Shown here: one piece after another, positions 1 to 8,187 of the stretch
How the letters are laid out: every line of letters starts with the position of its first letter
Position numbering within the stretch: the stretch's first letter is position 1
DNA from: Lachnospiraceae bacterium
GTDB lineage: Bacteria > Bacillota > Clostridia > Lachnospirales > Lachnospiraceae
NCBI GenBank assembly: GCA_016282595.1
Contig: JAEEKV010000326.1
Coordinates: forward strand, 1 to 36,655
Direction: 5' to 3'
Length of the DNA: 36,655 bases
The notes under the pieces: generated by a model
Seen by the model: only the letters and a program-made list of their open reading frames with translations
The model's database searches: none
Told to the model about the DNA's origin: nothing
Translations under genes and position numbers: made by a program

Positions 1-2
1 GC

Positions 3-572
3 AATCTTTCCATGAAACACGGGAAGTATCGGATCATTACCAACGGAGAAAAGGTAGTTGGTGTAGGGGCTATGGATGCTGACTGTGAGCTGGCCATCAG
101 CAACTGCGAGCTGGAGACGGAAATGGGAGCCATTTCCGGTGTGGGCATCGGAAGCTATGGGGGCAGTGCGGATATCCGGCTGGATGTTTGCAAGATCATG
201 ACAAAGGCCGAAGGAAAGACCATCACGGGTATTGGTACGGTAACAGGTCAAAGGGCAGGCATCACCGCAACGGAGATGAGCCTTTCCGGTACCATGAACG
301 CCAACCTGGGTTGCATGCTGGGAGCCATGAACGGTAAAACTACCTTCAGCATTGAGGAAGCTTCCATGCAGGGCAAAACCGCGGGACAGGAGGTTTATAT
401 GTTCGGCGGAAAATCGGAGGATACGGAAGTTTCCATCTGTCATGCGGATGTGGCAATAGAGGTACGCACCAAGGACGGCAGCGCCATCCGCGCACCCAGG
501 GAGAAGCTTTCCGTGGTCTATGCAAGATATGAGGAAACCTTCAACGACGTTACCACAGTAGTTGGAGGCTAA
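3..572 (+). CDS. C-terminal part of an unknown repeat protein (5' end outside window)
   Basis: I do not recognise this protein. The frame is open to the left window edge and the first ATG (12) has no ribosome binding site, so this is the 3' part of a longer gene. About five successive units of ~27-31 residues can be lined up, each opening with a short hydrophobic/glycine motif (VGVGAMD, SGVGIGS, TGIGTVTG, CMLGAMNG, YMFGGKS) followed by a stretch of alternating hydrophobic and polar residues. That periodicity suggests a solenoid or beta-helix, which is inference. The last ~25 residues depart from the repeat pattern and are charged. There is no membrane segment and no sorting signal. The stop is 22 bases before the mutL start, so it may be cotranscribed with mutL. 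Confidence 0.7.
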   Translation, partial: NLSMKHGKYRIITNGEKVVGVGAMDADCELAISNCELETEMGAISGVGIGSYGGSADIRLDVCKIMTKAEGKTITGIGTVTGQRAGITATEMSLSGTMNANLGCMLGAMNGKTTFSIEEASMQGKTAGQEVYMFGGKSEDTEVSICHADVAIEVRTKDGSAIRAPREKLSVVYARYEETFNDVTTVVGG

Positions 573-594
573 GGGAAAACAGAAAGGAAAAGTT

Positions 595-2601
595 ATGGCC
601 GAGATACATATTCTGGACTCTGCGACCATCGATAAGATTGCCGCAGGCGAGGTGGTGGAACGCCCCGTCTCCGTGGTGAAGGAGCTGGTGGAAAATGCCA
701 TCGACGCCGGAGCAAGTCATGTAACGGTGGAGATCAAGGAGGGCGGCATTTCCATGATCCGCGTTACCGACGACGGCAGCGGCATCGAGAAAAGTGAGCT
801 GGGGAAGGCCTTTATGCGCCACGCCACCAGTAAGATCGAGGTGGCGGAGGATCTAAACGCCATTCATACATTGGGATTCAGGGGTGAGGCATTGTCCTCC
901 ATCTGTGCGGTTTCCAAGGTGGAACTTATAACTAAAACGGAAGCTGATCTGACAGGGGCAAGGCTCGTTGTGGAAGGCGGAAAGGCAAAAGAGCCGGAGG
1001 AGATCGGCGCTCCCACAGGAACCACATTGGTGATCCGGGATCTGTTTTACAACACCCCGGCCAGAAAGAAGTTTTTAAAGACGGCGGCCACGGAGGGCAG
1101 CTACATCAGTGAGTATATGCAGCATCTGGCACTGGCGGCTCCGAAGGTGGCCTTTCAGTTTGTCATGAACGGGCAGACCAAGTTCTACACCTCCGGCAAC
1201 GGAGAGATCAAGGAGATCATTTACAGGATCTGGGGAAAAGAGGTCACCTCCCATTTGCTTCCCTACGAAGCCACCATGGAGGGGGTAGTGATCCGGGGCT
1301 TTTTGGGACGCCCCATTTTGGCAAGAGCCAACAGATCCTTTGAAACCTTATTCATCAACGGAAGATACATCAAAAGTGCCCTGCTTTCCTCGGCAATTGA
1401 GGAGGGCTACCGCACCCTGTTGATGCAGCATAAGTATCCATTTGTGGTACTGTATTTTGCCATCGACCCTGCCCGTTTGGATGTAAACGTTCATCCCACC
1501 AAGCTGGATGTACGGATCTCGGAGCCGGGTGAGCTTTTAAAGCTGCTAACGGAAACCATTGCAAAGACCCTGACGGGACAGTCCCTGATCCAGCCTTCTT
1601 TGCAGCAGGAAAAAGAGAAGCCCAAAAAGGAGGAGGCGGCAGTAAAACGGGAAGAGGAAAAGCAACTGACCAGACAGATCCCTCAGCCCTTTGAAACCAG
1701 CCGGGTGGCGGAAAAGAGCAGCTACGGCGCCCCTGTAACTACGGCGCCCAAGGAGCCGGAGAAACCCATACCCCAAAAGGAGAAAACACAGGAAGAACAG
1801 GTGGAGGAGATCGATCTGTTCAGCGAAAAAGAGGGCGTGGTATTAGGGGAGTTTACTCCCAGGAAGCTGGCACCCGATGCGGGAGCAGAGCACAGGATCC
1901 TGGGAACGCCTCAGCCCAAAGTACAGAAGCCGGAGCCAAAGCCCATCATCAAGCAAAAGGATCTGGTGATCGTGGAAAAGCCTCGGCAGATGGAACTCTT
2001 TGAAGAAGAGGAGATCCGGGGACAGCAGATTGAAAACTTCACCATCCTGGGACAGGTTTTTGATACCTACTGGCTTTTAACCATGGGAGATAAGCTTTAC
2101 TACGTGGATCAGCATGCAGCCCATGAAAAGGTGATGTATGAGCGGCTTATGAAGCACTATCGGGAAAAGGAAGTTTATTCCCAGCCTTTGGATCCCCCCA
2201 TTGTTTTAAAGCTTATGCCCAAGGAAGCCCAGGTCTTTGAAGAAAACCAGGAACGGTTTGCCGCCCTTGGGTTTGAGGCAGAGCATTTCGGAGAGGATTC
2301 CTACGCCCTTCGCAGCGTACCCATGGATCTTTACGGCAGCAGCGAAAAGGAACTGTTTTTATCCGCCCTGGATGCCATAGTGGAAGGAGGCAGCAGCCGG
2401 GATGCGGATGCCATCCTCTTTAAGATTGCCAGTATGTCCTGCAAGGCGGCGGTGAAGGGAAACAGCAGACTGTCCTTAGAGGAAGCAAGAGCCTTGTTTA
2501 CGGATATGTTTGCCTGTGAGAATCCCTATCACTGTCCTCACGGAAGACCTACCATGATCTCCGTATCCAAGCAGGAGATGGAGAAGAAATTTCACAGATA
2601 A
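595..2601 (+). CDS. mutL: DNA mismatch repair protein MutL (endonuclease type)
   Basis: MutL links mismatch recognition by MutS to strand incision and removal. Predicted length is 668 aa. The N-terminal GHKL ATPase shows ENAIDAGA (33-40), DDGSGIEKSEL, the TSKI...GFRGEAL motif and the YNTPARKKFLK lid region. A charged, Pro/Glu/Lys-rich linker spans roughly 340-490. The C-terminal domain carries the nicking-endonuclease motifs DQHAAHEKVMYE (from 505), SCKAAVK (Cys616) and CPHGRPT (Cys647), as expected where MutH is absent. QMELF (465-469) resembles a beta-clamp binding peptide. I chose the ATG at 595 because AGAAAGGA lies just upstream and the protein then starts MAEIHILD as in the family; an upstream TTG at 562 would overlap the previous gene. 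miaA follows 24 bases downstream. Confidence 0.97.
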   Translation: MAEIHILDSATIDKIAAGEVVERPVSVVKELVENAIDAGASHVTVEIKEGGISMIRVTDDGSGIEKSELGKAFMRHATSKIEVAEDLNAIHTLGFRGEALSSICAVSKVELITKTEADLTGARLVVEGGKAKEPEEIGAPTGTTLVIRDLFYNTPARKKFLKTAATEGSYISEYMQHLALAAPKVAFQFVMNGQTKFYTSGNGEIKEIIYRIWGKEVTSHLLPYEATMEGVVIRGFLGRPILARANRSFETLFINGRYIKSALLSSAIEEGYRTLLMQHKYPFVVLYFAIDPARLDVNVHPTKLDVRISEPGELLKLLTETIAKTLTGQSLIQPSLQQEKEKPKKEEAAVKREEEKQLTRQIPQPFETSRVAEKSSYGAPVTTAPKEPEKPIPQKEKTQEEQVEEIDLFSEKEGVVLGEFTPRKLAPDAGAEHRILGTPQPKVQKPEPKPIIKQKDLVIVEKPRQMELFEEEEIRGQQIENFTILGQVFDTYWLLTMGDKLYYVDQHAAHEKVMYERLMKHYREKEVYSQPLDPPIVLKLMPKEAQVFEENQERFAALGFEAEHFGEDSYALRSVPMDLYGSSEKELFLSALDAIVEGGSSRDADAILFKIASMSCKAAVKGNSRLSLEEARALFTDMFACENPYHCPHGRPTMISVSKQEMEKKFHR

Positions 2602-2625
2602 AAACAGAAAGGATCTGATCCCTGT

Positions 2626-3594
2626 ATGCAACAAAACAGCGAATACAAACCGCCTTTGGTGATCCTGACGGGTCCTACGGCGGTGGGAAAAACCAGCCTG
2701 TCCATCCGGCTGGCACAGCGCATCGGCGGAGAGATCATCAGCGCCGATTCCATGCAGGTCTATAAGGATATGGACATCGGATCTGCCAAGATCCGCCCCG
2801 AGGAAATGGACGGGGTGGTGCACCATCTGGTGGATGTCATAGAGCCTACGGAGCCCTTTGATGTAACCAGGTTTCAGGCTATGGCCCTTTCAGCCATGGA
2901 GGGCATCAGAGAGCGGGGACACATTCCCATTTTAGTGGGAGGCACGGGCTTTTATATTCAGGCTATTTTGTATGATATTGATTTTAACGACCAGGCCCAG
3001 GATAACAAGGTACGTCTTCGTCTGGAAAAAGAGGCCTTAAGCCTTGGAGCTGAGGCCATGCATGAAAGGCTTCGAAGGATCGATCCCGAAAGCGCAGAGG
3101 CCATTCCCTCCGGTAACGTCAAGCGGGTGATCCGGGCTTTGGAGTTTTATGAACTGACGGGAGAAAAGATCTCGGTCCACAACGCCAAACAGAAGGAAAA
3201 GCCTTCTCCTTACAATTTTGCCTGCTTCGTTTTAACGGACGAGCGCTCCAAGCTCTACGCCGCCATTGATAAGCGGGTAGATCAAATGATGGAGGAAGGG
3301 CTGGTGGAAGAGGTAAAAGCCCTTATGCAAAAGGGAGTGAAGCGCACGGATACCTCCATGCAGGGACTGGGCTATAGGGAGATCTACGATTATCTTTCGG
3401 GGGATACGGATCTGGCGGAAGCAGTGCGGCTCATTAAGAGAAATACCAGACACTTTGCCAAAAGACAGCTTACCTGGTTCAGACCCCGTCCGGAAACCAT
3501 CTGGCTGGAAAAATCGGAGTTTCACTACGACAATGATGAGATCCTGGACAGGATGCTGGAGATCCTCTCCGGGCAGGGGATCCCGGAAGCCTGA
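2626..3594 (+). CDS. miaA: tRNA dimethylallyltransferase MiaA
   Basis: MiaA transfers a dimethylallyl group to N6 of A37 in tRNAs reading UNN codons. The 322-residue length fits the family. Visible motifs are the P-loop GPTAVGKT (16-23), SADSMQVYKDMDIGSAK just after it, VGGTGFYIQA near residue 105, and the basic C-terminal stretch RNTRHFAKRQLTWFR that contacts tRNA. The ATG at 2626 is preceded by GAAAGGA. The mutL-miaA order is common in bacteria, and the short gap suggests cotranscription. Confidence 0.96.
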   Translation: MQQNSEYKPPLVILTGPTAVGKTSLSIRLAQRIGGEIISADSMQVYKDMDIGSAKIRPEEMDGVVHHLVDVIEPTEPFDVTRFQAMALSAMEGIRERGHIPILVGGTGFYIQAILYDIDFNDQAQDNKVRLRLEKEALSLGAEAMHERLRRIDPESAEAIPSGNVKRVIRALEFYELTGEKISVHNAKQKEKPSPYNFACFVLTDERSKLYAAIDKRVDQMMEEGLVEEVKALMQKGVKRTDTSMQGLGYREIYDYLSGDTDLAEAVRLIKRNTRHFAKRQLTWFRPRPETIWLEKSEFHYDNDEILDRMLEILSGQGIPEA

Positions 3595-3693
3595 CCGGGA
3601 GCACAGGATAAGGGTTTTGCAAAGCAATACCGAAAAAAGATCGAACAGATACAAAGACAGAGAACAAAAAAGATACAGAAAGAGACAGAAACA

Positions 3694-4983
3694 GTGACAA
3701 CAAGCATTCATGAATTATACGCAAACCTGGGCATCGATGAGGATGTCCTATCCTTCGGGGAGAAGACCCTGGAGGGATTGAAGGAAAGATGGAAGGCCAT
3801 TGACGAGACAGCAGAGTTTAATCAGTTAAAGGTGCTTTCCGCCATGCAAAAGGCCAGAGTATCCGAGGCCTGCCTGCTTGGCACTACGGGCTACGGCTAC
3901 AACGACATCGGCAGGGATACCCTGGAAGCGGTATATGCAGAGATCTTTCAGACGGAGGATGCCCTGGTGCGTCCCCAGATCACCTGCGGAACCCACGCCC
4001 TTGCCCTTGCACTTATGAGTAACCTGCGGCCCGGAGATGAGCTTTTATCTCCTGTGGGAAAGCCCTACGATACCCTGGAAGAGGTCATCGGCATCAGACC
4101 CGGAAGAGGGTCTCTTGCAGAGTACGGTATTACCTACAGACAGGTGGATTTTCTTCCCGACGGTTCCTTTGACTTTGAGGGGATCCGGGCAGCCATCAAT
4201 GATAAGACTAGGATGGTAACCATCCAGAGATCCAAGGGCTATGAGACCAGAGAGACCCTTTCCGTGGAGCGGATCGGGGAACTGATCTCCTTTATCAAAG
4301 GCATCAAGAGCGATGTGATCTGCATGGTGGATAACTGCTACGGCGAGTTTGTCCAGCGTATAGAGCCCAGCCAGGTGGGAGCAGATCTGGTGGTAGGATC
4401 CCTTATCAAAAACCCCGGCGGCGGACTGGCCCCCATCGGCGGCTATCTGGCAGGGAAGAAGGAGTGTATCGAAAACGCAGCAGTGAGGCTGACGTCTCCG
4501 GGACTGGGAAAGGAAGTAGGAGCGTCCCTGGGAGTCCTTCCCAGCTTTTTCCAGGGATTGTTTCTGGCACCTACAGTAACTGCAAGCGCCCTGAAGGGAG
4601 CCATCTTTGCAGCGGCTTTGTATGAGAAGCTGGGCTACGAGGTGATCCCCAAGGCAGATGCAGAGCGGTACGATATTATCCAGGCAGTAAAGCTTAAGGA
4701 GCCCGGAGCATTGGAGGCCTTTTGCAGGGGCATTCAGGCAGCGGCCCCTGTGGATGGCTTTGTAACGCCGGAGCCCTGGGATATGCCGGGATATGATGCC
4801 AAGGTGATCATGGCAGCGGGAGCCTTTGTTTCCGGTTCCTCCATCGAGCTTTCGGCAGACGGTCCCATGAAGGAGCCTTACGCGGTCTATTTCCAGGGAG
4901 GACTTACCTTCCCCCACGCCAAATACGGTATGCTCCGGTCCCTGCAGGAAATGAAAAATGCAGGATATGTAATGACTTTTTAA
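3694..4983 (+). CDS. PLP-dependent enzyme, Met_gamma_lyase / aluminium-resistance family
   Basis: A 429-residue fold-type I PLP enzyme of the family annotated as aluminium resistance protein or methionine gamma-lyase-like (B. subtilis YnbB type). The likely Schiff-base lysine is Lys239 in SLIKNPGGG, downstream of VDNCYGEF, which supplies the Asp that holds the pyridine nitrogen. GTTGYGYNDIGRD and ITCGTHALALAL are typical of the PLP phosphate region. The substrate cannot be read from sequence; carbon-sulfur lyase activity is only suggested by the family name. The start is a GTG with only a weak purine stretch upstream; no in-frame ATG lies nearby. The 99-base gap after miaA is A-rich with GACAGA/GATACA-like words and no clear promoter or terminator. 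Confidence 0.88.
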   Translation: MTTSIHELYANLGIDEDVLSFGEKTLEGLKERWKAIDETAEFNQLKVLSAMQKARVSEACLLGTTGYGYNDIGRDTLEAVYAEIFQTEDALVRPQITCGTHALALALMSNLRPGDELLSPVGKPYDTLEEVIGIRPGRGSLAEYGITYRQVDFLPDGSFDFEGIRAAINDKTRMVTIQRSKGYETRETLSVERIGELISFIKGIKSDVICMVDNCYGEFVQRIEPSQVGADLVVGSLIKNPGGGLAPIGGYLAGKKECIENAAVRLTSPGLGKEVGASLGVLPSFFQGLFLAPTVTASALKGAIFAAALYEKLGYEVIPKADAERYDIIQAVKLKEPGALEAFCRGIQAAAPVDGFVTPEPWDMPGYDAKVIMAAGAFVSGSSIELSADGPMKEPYAVYFQGGLTFPHAKYGMLRSLQEMKNAGYVMTF

Positions 4984-5000
4984 AAGCCCTGTGCTATAAT
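4972..5000 (+). promoter_or_regulatory. Putative sigma-A promoter upstream of radC
   Basis: TATAAT at 4995-5000 is preceded by TGC, giving an extended -10 (TGCTATAAT). A partial -35 (ATGACT, 4972-4977) sits 17 bases upstream, inside the end of the preceding gene. Predicted transcription start is about 5007, which supports the radC start at 5091 rather than the upstream ATG at 5007. It may also serve the mre genes behind radC. Confidence 0.6.
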
Positions 5001-5090
5001 CTCTTAATGTGCGCGACTTTGCGCTCTTTGCGGGATACGGGGGTTCTTGGCAGAGAAACCCGGCTTTCGGTCAGGTACTTGGGACCGGAT

Positions 5091-5792
5091 ATGTTTCAAA
5101 ATTATCAAAACAGAAGGATACAGATTCTCCCCTATGAAAAGTTTTTGGACTACGGCCCGGAAGCTTTGACAGATGAGGAGCTTTTGGCTATTATTCTCAG
5201 AACGGGAGCAAAGGGAAAGGACGCCGTCACCCTGGCTTGCCAGGTGCTGGAGCTTTGCGGAGAGGATGCGGGAATTTTAGGTCTTAACCATCTCACCGTA
5301 AAGGATTTAGAAAGCCTTGAGGGCATCGGTGAAGTTAAGGCGGTGAAGCTTTTGTCCATTGCGGAGCTGTCCAGACGCATGGCCCTTGCCAGGTTCAAAA
5401 AAGACATTACGCTATCGTCACCAAGGCTGGTGGCAGAGGCCTATATGGAGCGGATGCGCCATCTGGAGACAGAGCAGTGCATCGTGGTGTTTTTAAACAG
5501 CGCCGACCAGCGCATCAGGGATCAGGTGCTGTCAATGGGGACTCTGAACATGTCCCTTGTTTCCAGCCGTGAGATCATGCGGCAGGCACTTTTATGGAAT
5601 GCATCGGGGATCATTTTGCTGCACAACCATCCCAGCGGCAAGCCGGATCCTTCAGAAGAAGATATCATGGTTACAAAAAGACTCCGAGAAGCGGCTAAGC
5701 TTATGGAGGTACAGTTTTTGGACCATATCATCATCGGGGATGGAACCTATTTCAGCTTTCAGGAGAGAGGAGATCTGCAATGTCGTCATTAG
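5091..5792 (+). CDS. radC: RadC/JAB1 (MPN) family protein
   Basis: With the start at 5091 the product is 233 aa, the usual RadC length. The N-terminal half holds a helix-hairpin-helix-like segment (LESLEGIGEVKAVKLLSIAEL). The C-terminal JAMM metal motif is complete: His178 and His180 in HNHPSG and Asp191. RadC proteins are DNA-associated metalloprotease-like proteins of uncertain function; the historic repair role is disputed. An in-frame ATG exists at 5007, but it sits at the predicted transcription start and adds 28 residues that do not look like RadC. The last 13 bases overlap mreB, suggesting translational coupling. RadC next to mreBCD is a conserved Firmicutes arrangement. Confidence 0.93.
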   Translation: MFQNYQNRRIQILPYEKFLDYGPEALTDEELLAIILRTGAKGKDAVTLACQVLELCGEDAGILGLNHLTVKDLESLEGIGEVKAVKLLSIAELSRRMALARFKKDITLSSPRLVAEAYMERMRHLETEQCIVVFLNSADQRIRDQVLSMGTLNMSLVSSREIMRQALLWNASGIILLHNHPSGKPDPSEEDIMVTKRLREAAKLMEVQFLDHIIIGDGTYFSFQERGDLQCRH

Positions 5793-6790
5793 CATTCGGA
5801 ATCGATTTGGGAACCAGCAATATAAAGATCAGTTCAAACGCGGAAAACGGCGTTTTTTGTCAGAAAAATATGATCGCCATTGAGGGCAAGGGGAATTTGT
5901 TTGCCTACGGAGATGATGCCTTTGATATGTATGAAAAGGCCCCGGGCAACATCCACATTTCCTATCCTCTTTGCAACGGCGTCATCGCGGACATCAACAA
6001 CATGCAGACGCTGATCCACTGCTTTATGGAGGAGATCTGCGGCGGTAACATCCGTGCAGCGGATTACTACATCGCCGTGCCTACAGATGTGACGGACGTG
6101 GAGAAAAGAGCCTTTTACGATCTGGTAAAGAACGCAAATGTAAAAGCCAAATCCGTTATGGTAGTGGAAAAGGCCATTGCCGACGGTCTGGGACTGGATA
6201 TCGACGTAAAGAACTCCCAGGGCGTATTGGTAGTGGATGTGGGATATGACACCACGGAGATCTCCATTCTGTCTTTGGGCGGTATCGTAGTGAGCCGTCT
6301 TATTAAGGTGGGCGGTTTGAAATTCGACGATTCCATCCGTGCGGCCATCCGCAAGGAATACTCCCTCATCATCGGCGGAAAGACCTCCGAAAAGGTGAAA
6401 AACCAGTTATCCAGCTTGGAGGAAGAGGATCTGCCTGCAGTGGTTTACGGCAGGGACATCGTCTCCGGCCTTCCCGTAGAACGTGAGATCCCCACGGATC
6501 TTGTGGATGACTGCTTAAAAGAGCATTTCAGAACCATCATTGACAATATCAAACTGATCCTGGAGAGAACGCCGCCGGAACTGGCAGCGGACATTTACAG
6601 ACAAGGCCTGTTTTTAACAGGCGGTGCCTGCCAGGTAGCCTTTCTGTCCCAGCTCATCAGCAACGGCACGGGACTTCGGGTAAATGTGGCTGAGCATCCC
6701 ATGGAAAGTGTAGCCCTGGGCCTGCAGAGGATCATTACGGATGATAACTACAAATCGGTAGCGTATCTTCCCGGAGGAGCAACGATTTAA
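5780..6790 (+). CDS. mreB: MreB-like actin homologue with altered phosphate-2 loop
   Basis: A 336-residue actin-fold rod-shape protein expected to form membrane-bound filaments that guide the elongation machinery. The phosphate-1 loop GIDLGTSN (8-15) and the LTGGACQ adenosine-region motif are visible, and the context (radC upstream, mreC and mreD downstream) supports MreB. Unusually, the phosphate-2 loop reads DVGYDTTE (153-160) where MreB and other family members normally have DIGGGTTE. The adenosine motif ends GGA rather than GGG. The ATG at 5780 overlaps radC and is preceded by GAGAGGAG. It may be a divergent paralogue, with a canonical MreB elsewhere in the genome. Confidence 0.88.
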   Translation: MSSLAFGIDLGTSNIKISSNAENGVFCQKNMIAIEGKGNLFAYGDDAFDMYEKAPGNIHISYPLCNGVIADINNMQTLIHCFMEEICGGNIRAADYYIAVPTDVTDVEKRAFYDLVKNANVKAKSVMVVEKAIADGLGLDIDVKNSQGVLVVDVGYDTTEISILSLGGIVVSRLIKVGGLKFDDSIRAAIRKEYSLIIGGKTSEKVKNQLSSLEEEDLPAVVYGRDIVSGLPVEREIPTDLVDDCLKEHFRTIIDNIKLILERTPPELAADIYRQGLFLTGGACQVAFLSQLISNGTGLRVNVAEHPMESVALGLQRIITDDNYKSVAYLPGGATI

Positions 6791-6793
6791 TCT

Positions 6794-7666
6794 ATGAGAA
6801 GAAAACGCAGAAGTGTTACGATCCCAAGTAAATATCTGTTATTGGGTCTCACCGTATTTTGCATCGTTTTAATGGGTGTCACCTTCTTTACGGACTTTTT
6901 GGCAACGCCCCTGTCGAACCTGGCAGGCGGCGTTATTATTCCGTTCCAGACAGGTGTCAGCCGCATCGGCGAATCCCTGAGCCGCAGAAAAGAAGAAGTG
7001 GTAAATATCAAGGACGTCATGGAAGAAAACGACAAGCTCCGAGAGCAGCTGGACCGACTGGAGATTGAAAATAACAATCTGCAGCAGGATAAGTACGAGC
7101 TGAGCCACTTAAGAGAGCTCTATCAGCTGGATGAGCAGTATGAGAACTATGAAAAGATCGGTGCCCACGTAATCTCCAAGGATCCGGGAAACTGGTTTTC
7201 TTCCTTTGTCATCGATAAGGGGCAAAAGGATGGTCTTGAGGTGGATATGAACGTTATGGCAGGCTCCGGTCTGGTAGGACGTATCATTGAAGTGGGAGAT
7301 GACTGGGCCAAGGTGCTTTCCATCATCAACGATTCCTCCTCTGTCAGCGCCATGGTGCTTTCCACCGAGGATAACTGTATCGTGGAAGGTAACCTGGAGA
7401 CCATGAAGAGCGGTATGATCACCTTTTCCAAGCTGGTTGCGGAGGAAGGCACAGTGAAGGAGGGAGATAAGCTGGTAACCTCCTATATCAGTACCAAGTA
7501 TCTGCCGGGAATCCTCATCGGCTATGTCACGGAGATCAATCCCGACGCCAACCATCTGACCAATTCCGGTTACATGACCCCGGCGGTGGATTTTTCCCAT
7601 TTGCAGCAGGTGCTGGTGGTTACCACCAGAAAGAACGGTGCGGAGATGCAGGGGGAGGATCAATGA
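6794..7666 (+). CDS. mreC: Rod shape-determining protein MreC
   Basis: A 290-residue bitopic protein: a basic N-terminus (MRRKRR), one membrane segment around residues 14-34, a coiled coil from about 67 to 115 (NDKLREQLDRLEIENNNLQQ), then a beta-rich extracytoplasmic domain with family-like motifs (SGLVGRIIEVGDDWAKVLSI; GILIGYVTEI). MreC scaffolds the elongasome by contacting PBP2, MreD and RodA. The start follows mreB by 3 bases and the 3' end overlaps mreD by 4 bases (ATGA), indicating a coupled operon. Confidence 0.95.
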   Translation: MRRKRRSVTIPSKYLLLGLTVFCIVLMGVTFFTDFLATPLSNLAGGVIIPFQTGVSRIGESLSRRKEEVVNIKDVMEENDKLREQLDRLEIENNNLQQDKYELSHLRELYQLDEQYENYEKIGAHVISKDPGNWFSSFVIDKGQKDGLEVDMNVMAGSGLVGRIIEVGDDWAKVLSIINDSSSVSAMVLSTEDNCIVEGNLETMKSGMITFSKLVAEEGTVKEGDKLVTSYISTKYLPGILIGYVTEINPDANHLTNSGYMTPAVDFSHLQQVLVVTTRKNGAEMQGEDQ

Positions 7667-8172
7667 AACGAAATCTCTTTATCTTTCTGATCATGCTCGT
7701 GGCCTTTATCCTGCAGACCACCATAGGAAAATGGATCGCCTTCGGATCCGTATCCCCCAACCTTTTGATCATTCTGGTTGCGGCTTTCGGATTTATGTGC
7801 GGCTCCAGCTGCGGTTTGTTGACAGGCTTTTTTGCAGGGCTTTTATGGGACCTGTTTTACGGCGATATCATCGGCTTTCACGCCTTGATCTTCATGTACA
7901 TCGGATACATGAACGGTGCCTTTAAGCAGATTTTTTACAAGGAAGATATCAAGTTGCCGCTGATCCTTATAATGGTCAGTGACTTTTTGTACGGGATCGT
8001 GATCTACGTATTGCAGTTTTTGCTGCGTGGCAGATTCGATTTTCCCCATTATATGATGTACGTGATCCTGCCGGAGGTGGTTTATACAGTGCTTCTGACC
8101 ATGCTGGTTTATCCTCCCATCAGAACCGTGACCCTGAAGCTGGATTCACAACAGAGTGCATTATCACTTTAA
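7663..8172 (+). CDS. mreD: Rod shape-determining protein MreD
   Basis: A 169-residue polytopic membrane protein with about five hydrophobic segments. The stretch GFFAGLLWDLFYGDIIGFHA matches the conserved MreD glycine/aspartate-rich signature. MreD is the least conserved member of the MreBCD complex, so position (ATGA overlap with mreC, PBP2 16 bases downstream) is important support. Confidence 0.92.
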   Translation: MKRNLFIFLIMLVAFILQTTIGKWIAFGSVSPNLLIILVAAFGFMCGSSCGLLTGFFAGLLWDLFYGDIIGFHALIFMYIGYMNGAFKQIFYKEDIKLPLILIMVSDFLYGIVIYVLQFLLRGRFDFPHYMMYVILPEVVYTVLLTMLVYPPIRTVTLKLDSQQSALSL

Positions 8173-8187
8173 GAGAAAGGAAGCAGT

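Noticed and set aside
3595-3693. Promoter or small gene in the A-rich gap after miaA
   Set aside because: Only GACAGA/GATACA-like low-complexity words; no convincing -35/-10 pair or hairpin.
4045-4917. 290-codon open frame on the - strand opposite the Met_gamma_lyase-like gene
   Set aside because: Shadow frame; the + strand product is a clear PLP enzyme.
5007-5090. Upstream in-frame ATG extending RadC by 28 residues
   Set aside because: It coincides with the predicted transcription start, has no RBS, and gives a non-family N-terminus.
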